In this document: positions 60,267-64,000 of the stretch, piece after piece | How positions within the stretch are numbered: the stretch's first letter is position 1 | How the letters are laid out: every line of letters begins with the position of its first letter | NCBI RefSeq assembly: GCF_016706325.1 | Contig: NZ_JADJJX010000001.1 | Span: 1,302,001-1,366,000 of the forward strand | DNA length: 64,000 bases | From: Methanothrix sp. | Lineage (GTDB): Archaea; Halobacteriota; Methanosarcinia; Methanotrichales; Methanotrichaceae | Direction: 5' to 3' | Program-made: the position numbers and the translations under genes | Notes under the pieces: model-generated | What the model saw: only the letters and a program-made list of their open reading frames with translations | What the model was told of the DNA's origin: nothing | Database searches by the model: none

Positions 60267-60644
60267 ATGCCAGATTTCGTAAGATGCCACAGCTGCGACA
60301 GGAGCGTCCCGGAGGATGAGGCCTTCGCGACAGAGGGCAAGACCCTCTGCGAGGACTGCTACATCGATCTGAGCAGCAGGATCCGGGCCTGTGATCCCTG
60401 GGGGGAGAGGTCGAAGAAGATCTACCGGGAGAGCCACGGCCTGGAGGGGACTGATGGATTGACTGATCTGCAAAAGGAGATATACGGGTATATCCAGTCC
60501 CAGGGCAGGGTCACCATGGCCGATATAAAGGCGAGGTTCAATCTATCTGAGGCTGAACTGAACAACCAGTTCGCCATTCTCAGGCACTGCCAGCTCCTGA
60601 AGGGGAAGAAAGAGGGAGATACTGTCTATATCGTTCTCTGGTAG
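60267..60644 (+). CDS. Zinc-ribbon/winged-helix protein, paralogue
   Basis: 125 residues: N-terminal zinc ribbon (CHSCDRSVPED, CEDCYIDLS), linker RACDPWGERSKKIYRE, and winged helix (GLTDLQKEIYGYIQSQGRVTMADIKARFNLSEAELNNQ, AILRHCQLLKGKK). It is the more GC-rich member of the pair with the gene at 51.0 kb and so likely the ancestral copy here. A TATA-like element lies at 60225 (ATTTAACC). A DNA-binding or RNA-binding regulator; targets unknown. Confidence 0.83.
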   Translation: MPDFVRCHSCDRSVPEDEAFATEGKTLCEDCYIDLSSRIRACDPWGERSKKIYRESHGLEGTDGLTDLQKEIYGYIQSQGRVTMADIKARFNLSEAELNNQFAILRHCQLLKGKKEGDTVYIVLW

Positions 60645-60662
60645 ATCGGCCTGTTAAAGGGC

Positions 60663-60718
60663 ACTGCACATGGGGCACTGCATATAGGCTACTGCATATA
60701 GGCTACTGCATATAGGCT
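60663..60718 (+). repeat. Tandem repeat, 14-bp unit, 4 copies
   Basis: Three perfect copies of ACTGCATATAGGCT at 60677-60718 after one degenerate copy (ACTGCACATGGGGC). It fills the space between two convergent genes and covers the stop codon of the nuclease-family gene. Confidence 0.93.
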
Positions 60719-61193
60719 ACTGCAGGTAGTTGTCGATACTCGTCAGCCTCTCAGCATCGCTCTTGCTGATGCTCGCATCTGCCATCACCCTCTCTTGGAC
60801 CTCAATGGGGGCCTTGGCCCGCAGGGCCAGTGCCAGGCAATCGCTGGGCCGGGCATCGATCTCACTCTGCCGGGAGTCACTTCTGATGGTCAGCCGGGCA
60901 TAGTAGATCCCTCCATCAAGGTCATCGATCAGCACATTAGTGATGCTGGCGGCGAGGCTCTCCAGGACGGAGATGAACAGATCATGGGTCATGGGCCGGG
61001 GGGCCAGCTCTCCACAGAGGGCATGATGGATGGAGATGGCCTCGGAGAGCCCCACGAATATGGGCACTATCCGCCCCCCCTCATCCTCCAGCAGAACCAC
61101 CGGCGCTGGATTGCTCCCCTCTGACTCCGCTATATAAACTCCTTTGACCCTTACAGGGACTGGCGACTCCATACTACTGTCATGGTCGTTCAT
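60717..61193 (-). CDS. Bifunctional nuclease (BFN/DUF151) family protein
   Basis: A 158-residue protein with the BFN fold: VKGVYIAESEGSNPAPVVLLEDEGGRIVPIFVGLSEAISI, and the hallmark IDARPSDCLALALRAKAPIEV. The plant member was reported as a dual DNase and RNase, but bacterial and archaeal ones lack tested activity. ATG 61193; the internal ATG 61172 is possible. It lies 28 bp after the ileS stop on the same strand and so may share its transcript. Confidence 0.9.
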   Translation of the reverse strand: MNDHDSSMESPVPVRVKGVYIAESEGSNPAPVVLLEDEGGRIVPIFVGLSEAISIHHALCGELAPRPMTHDLFISVLESLAASITNVLIDDLDGGIYYARLTIRSDSRQSEIDARPSDCLALALRAKAPIEVQERVMADASISKSDAERLTSIDNYLQ

Positions 61194-61221
61194 CTTATAA
61201 AACTCCGGTGATCAAAATACA

Positions 61222-64000
61222 TCACACCCTATCTATGCCGATGCGCATGCATATGCCCTCGACATCCCACTCCTTCAGCAGGGAGCCGTGCATCTGCAGC
61301 CCCAGCCCCATCTCCAGATCAGCCGCCCGGACCTCTCCAGCGATGTGCTCCCTTCTCTGCACCACCAGATCGAGGATGGGCTTGCTCTCGATATCCACCA
61401 CCGCCCGGATCTGGTCCTCTACCCGCAGATTCAGCTCCTTTCTCATATCCTGAATCCGGCGGATGATCTCCCGGCTGTAGGCCTCCGCCTCCAGCTCCGG
61501 GGTGAGGGTGATGTCCACATAGACGAGTCCCCGCGAGAACTCTGCAGCCGGCAGGTTCTCCGGAGGAAGCTCCCGGAATTGCACCATCTCGGGGGTGATA
61601 GAGTACTCCCGGCCCTGATGCCTCAAGACCGCCTGGCCGCTTCTGTCCAGATCTGATTTGACTGTGAAGGGATCGGCGGCGGCTATAGCCTCCACCACCA
61701 GCCTGGCCTCCCCCTTGTAGACCGGCCCGATCATCTTATGAACGGGAGAGATCTCCAGGTCCATTCTGGGCTTCTCACCTGGCGAGAGCAGGGTGATCCT
61801 TTTTGGAGTTGGTCTGCCCCCGGAGGACATCCTCCAGGCCCCCCAGGTCCAAAGCCTCTTTGGAGGGGGCGATTACAATCTCAGAAACCGGCCAGCGTAG
61901 CTTTCTCCCGCCTTTCTGCCGGGCATTGGAGGCGGCCATTGAGATCTCCCTTACCAGATCCATGCTCTCCTCCAGGCCCGTGTCGATCCATTTCTCATCC
62001 CCCCGGGGCCAGTCGCACATATGAACTGAGGGCCTGGCACTCCCGTCCAGGCCGCGCACCAGGTTCTGATAGATGGACTCGGCGATGAAGGGGGCGAAGG
62101 GGGCCATGAGCAGGGCGAGCTTGGTCAGGACCTCGTAGATGGTAGCATATGCGGCGAGCTTATCAGGATCATCCTGCTCAATCCAGGTTCTGGGCCGGAC
62201 CAGTTGGATGTACCAGCGGCTGAGATCCTCCAGGATGAACTCGGATATGGCGCGGACGATGCGGTGCAGTTGATAGCCCTCCATCTCCTCTCTTATCACC
62301 TCTGCCAGACTGTTCGCCCGGGAGAGGATCCAGCGGTCCTCAGCTCGCAGGCTGCTTTGGTATAAGGAGAGATCCGCCTGCTTCAGATCGAAACCGTCCA
62401 GGACCATATAGGGAAGGGCGAAGCGATAAGCATTCCAGAAGATATTGATCATCCGGCTGGTGTTCTCCACCGCCTCCCAGGAGAAGTGCAGATCCTCCCA
62501 GGGGGCATTGGCTCCCAGCACATAGAAGCGCAGTATATCGGCACCGAACCTCTCCACCACCTCCTCTGGCTGGACGATGTTCCCTATGCTCTTGGACATC
62601 TTCCGCCCCTGATCGTCCAGGGTGAAGCCATGCATGAGAACGCTCTTATAGGGTGCCCGGCCAAAGGAGACCATTGAGGCCCCAAGCTGAGAATAAAACC
62701 AACCACGGGTCTGATCATGCCCCTCAGTGATGAAATCCGCCGGCCACCAGTCGTCAAACTCCTCCTTCTGGCTGGGGAATCTGAGTGTGGCCCAGGAGGC
62801 CACTGCACTGTCAAACCATACATCAAAGACATCCGGAGAGCGGTGCATCTTGCCTCCGCAGGGACAGTCCAGGAGGACTCCATCCACCTCCGGCCGGTGC
62901 AGGTCGGCGATCTCTCTGCCCGCCCTCTCCTCAAGCTCTGCTGCAGTGCCTATAACCTCCATGTGCTCGCAGTCAGGACAGCTCCAGATGGGCAGGGGGA
63001 TGCCCCAGTACCTCTGCCTGGATATGCACCAGTCACGGGCATTGCTTATCCAGTCGGCAAACCTCGCCGATCCTGCCCACTCCGGATACCAGGTCACGCG
63101 GGAGATCTCATCGAGCATCTTATCTCGAAGATCGGATATCCGGAGGAACCACTGGTTGGTGGCGATGAAGATGATGGGGGTCTTGCAGCGCCAGCAGTGT
63201 CCATAGCGATGGGCCAGCCTTCCCTGGGCCAGGAGCTTGCCTCTCTCCTCCAGGTCATCGATGACAATGCTGTCCGCCTCCTTGACATACTGGCCCTGAT
63301 ATCTCTCTCCCGCCCCGGCGGTGTACCTGCCATCCTCGCCCACCGGGCAGAATATCTCCAGATGGTGCTCCATCCCCAGCTCATAGTCCTCCAGGCCGTG
63401 CCCAGGTGCGATGTGCACGCAGCCGGTGTTCTCAGCAGTGACGAAGTCCGCAGCATAGACGCCATGATCTATCTCCCTTTGTCTGGGGATCAGATCGAGC
63501 AGAGGATGCTCGTAGCTCAGCCTTTGCATATCATCGGCTGATAGCTCCTGCAGGAGCTCATAGTCCTGGTAGCGCCCAGTGCGGAGGACGGAGTCGACAA
63601 GCTCTGAGGCCATGATCAGGATCTCAGACCTTCCATCCTTCCAGGCTCTGACCCGGGAATAATGGAATGCGGGATTGACCGCCACTGCCACATTGGCGGG
63701 AATAGTCCAGGGGGTGGTGGTCCAGATCACTATGTAGGTGTTCTCCTCTCCGATCAGCGGGAATTTGACGTAGATCGAGTAGTCGGTCTCATCCCAGTAC
63801 TCCACCTCCGAGTCGGCAATGGCCGTCTGGCAGCGGGGGCACCAGTTGACCACCCTTGAGCCCCTCTCCAGGAGGTTATGCTCATGCGCCCTCTTCAGCG
63901 CCCACCAGGCAGCCTCAAGATACTCATTCTTAAGGGTCATGTAGGGGTCGTCCCAGTCCAGCCAGGCTCCCAGGATCTTGAATTGTCCTGTCATGTCATC
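61222..64000 (-). pseudogene. ileS: Isoleucyl-tRNA synthetase, partial at window edge, with frame break
   Basis: Charges tRNA-Ile. The gene runs off the right edge, so the HIGH motif and N terminus are outside. Inside are the editing domain (WTTTPWTIPANVAV, GHGLEDYELG), zinc-type Cys pairs (CWRC, CPDC), KMSKS as GRKMSKSIGN, and the anticodon-binding end. The reading frame breaks at a run of five T (61800-61804; A on the coding strand): with four, TNSKRITLLSPGEKPRMDLEISPVHK continues to the stop at 61222. Probably an intact gene with one extra base in the sequence, since ileS is essential. Class Ia, archaeal type. Confidence 0.9.

Overview
The window reads as a chromosome segment of a methanogenic euryarchaeon, most likely of the Methanothrix (Methanosaeta) kind. 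Direct evidence for Archaea: TATA-binding protein, Alba, family B DNA polymerase, ribosomal protein S8e, KEOPS subunits Kae1 and Bud32, AglB, wyosine enzyme Taw1, an Rnl3 RNA ligase, and tRNA introns bounded by bulge-helix-bulge motifs. A CooC/CooT pair implies CO dehydrogenase/acetyl-CoA synthase and so a methanogen; the genus is inference.

Left third (1-22 kb): purN and alba (minus strand), bud32, moaB, then a tight run of five CBS-domain genes leading into an RNA ligase and a TIGR00300/LOR-SDH-type gene. After an intron-bearing tRNA-Thr come tbp, polB, marC, a small unknown gene coupled to a two-domain NAD synthetase whose glutaminase domain lacks its cysteine, a membrane-anchored winged-helix protein and two secreted unknowns. 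kae1 lies behind a broken purD, and glnA faces away.

Middle (22.8-38.5 kb): tRNA-Lys and tRNA-Trp (the Trp intron is itself a box C/D guide RNA), endonuclease IV, a lone receiver domain, a frame-disrupted taw1, a pentapeptide-repeat channel-like protein, tRNA-Arg, hisG, a phosphoesterase, two nitroreductases, elp3, rpS8e, a DUF1922 zinc ribbon, a thioesterase, DUF72, a Trm5-type tRNA methyltransferase, secreted unknowns and a GerW-like protein. tRNA modification is well represented: KEOPS, Elp3, Trm5, Taw1 and the C/D guide.

Right part (38.8-57 kb) is the accessory region. It holds an Opp/Dpp/Nik-type transporter split into blocks: solute-binding protein and two permeases at 38.9-43.5 kb, two ATPases at 55.4-57.0 kb. 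Mixed in are two solute-binding proteins of the cobalamin/siderophore fold that each begin with a dockerin-like calcium-binding module, two SAM methyltransferases, an MFS transporter, decayed second copies of a permease, an MFS protein and possibly a binding protein, an AT-rich pair of secreted proteins, and a nickel-maturation operon (DUF4198, CooC, CooT-like). The best reading is a metal (probably nickel) acquisition and delivery island; the methyltransferases and MFS gene hint at a small exported and re-imported ligand, which is speculation. The window ends with aglB, a NosD-like protein, a second zinc-ribbon/winged-helix regulator, a bifunctional-nuclease-family protein and a partial ileS.

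Four genes are broken. Three (taw1, the solute-binding protein at 38.9 kb, ileS) each look as if one base was added in a homopolymer, which suggests sequence error; purD has lost about 75-80 codons. Short tandem repeats of 11-17 bp with unrelated units recur between genes.
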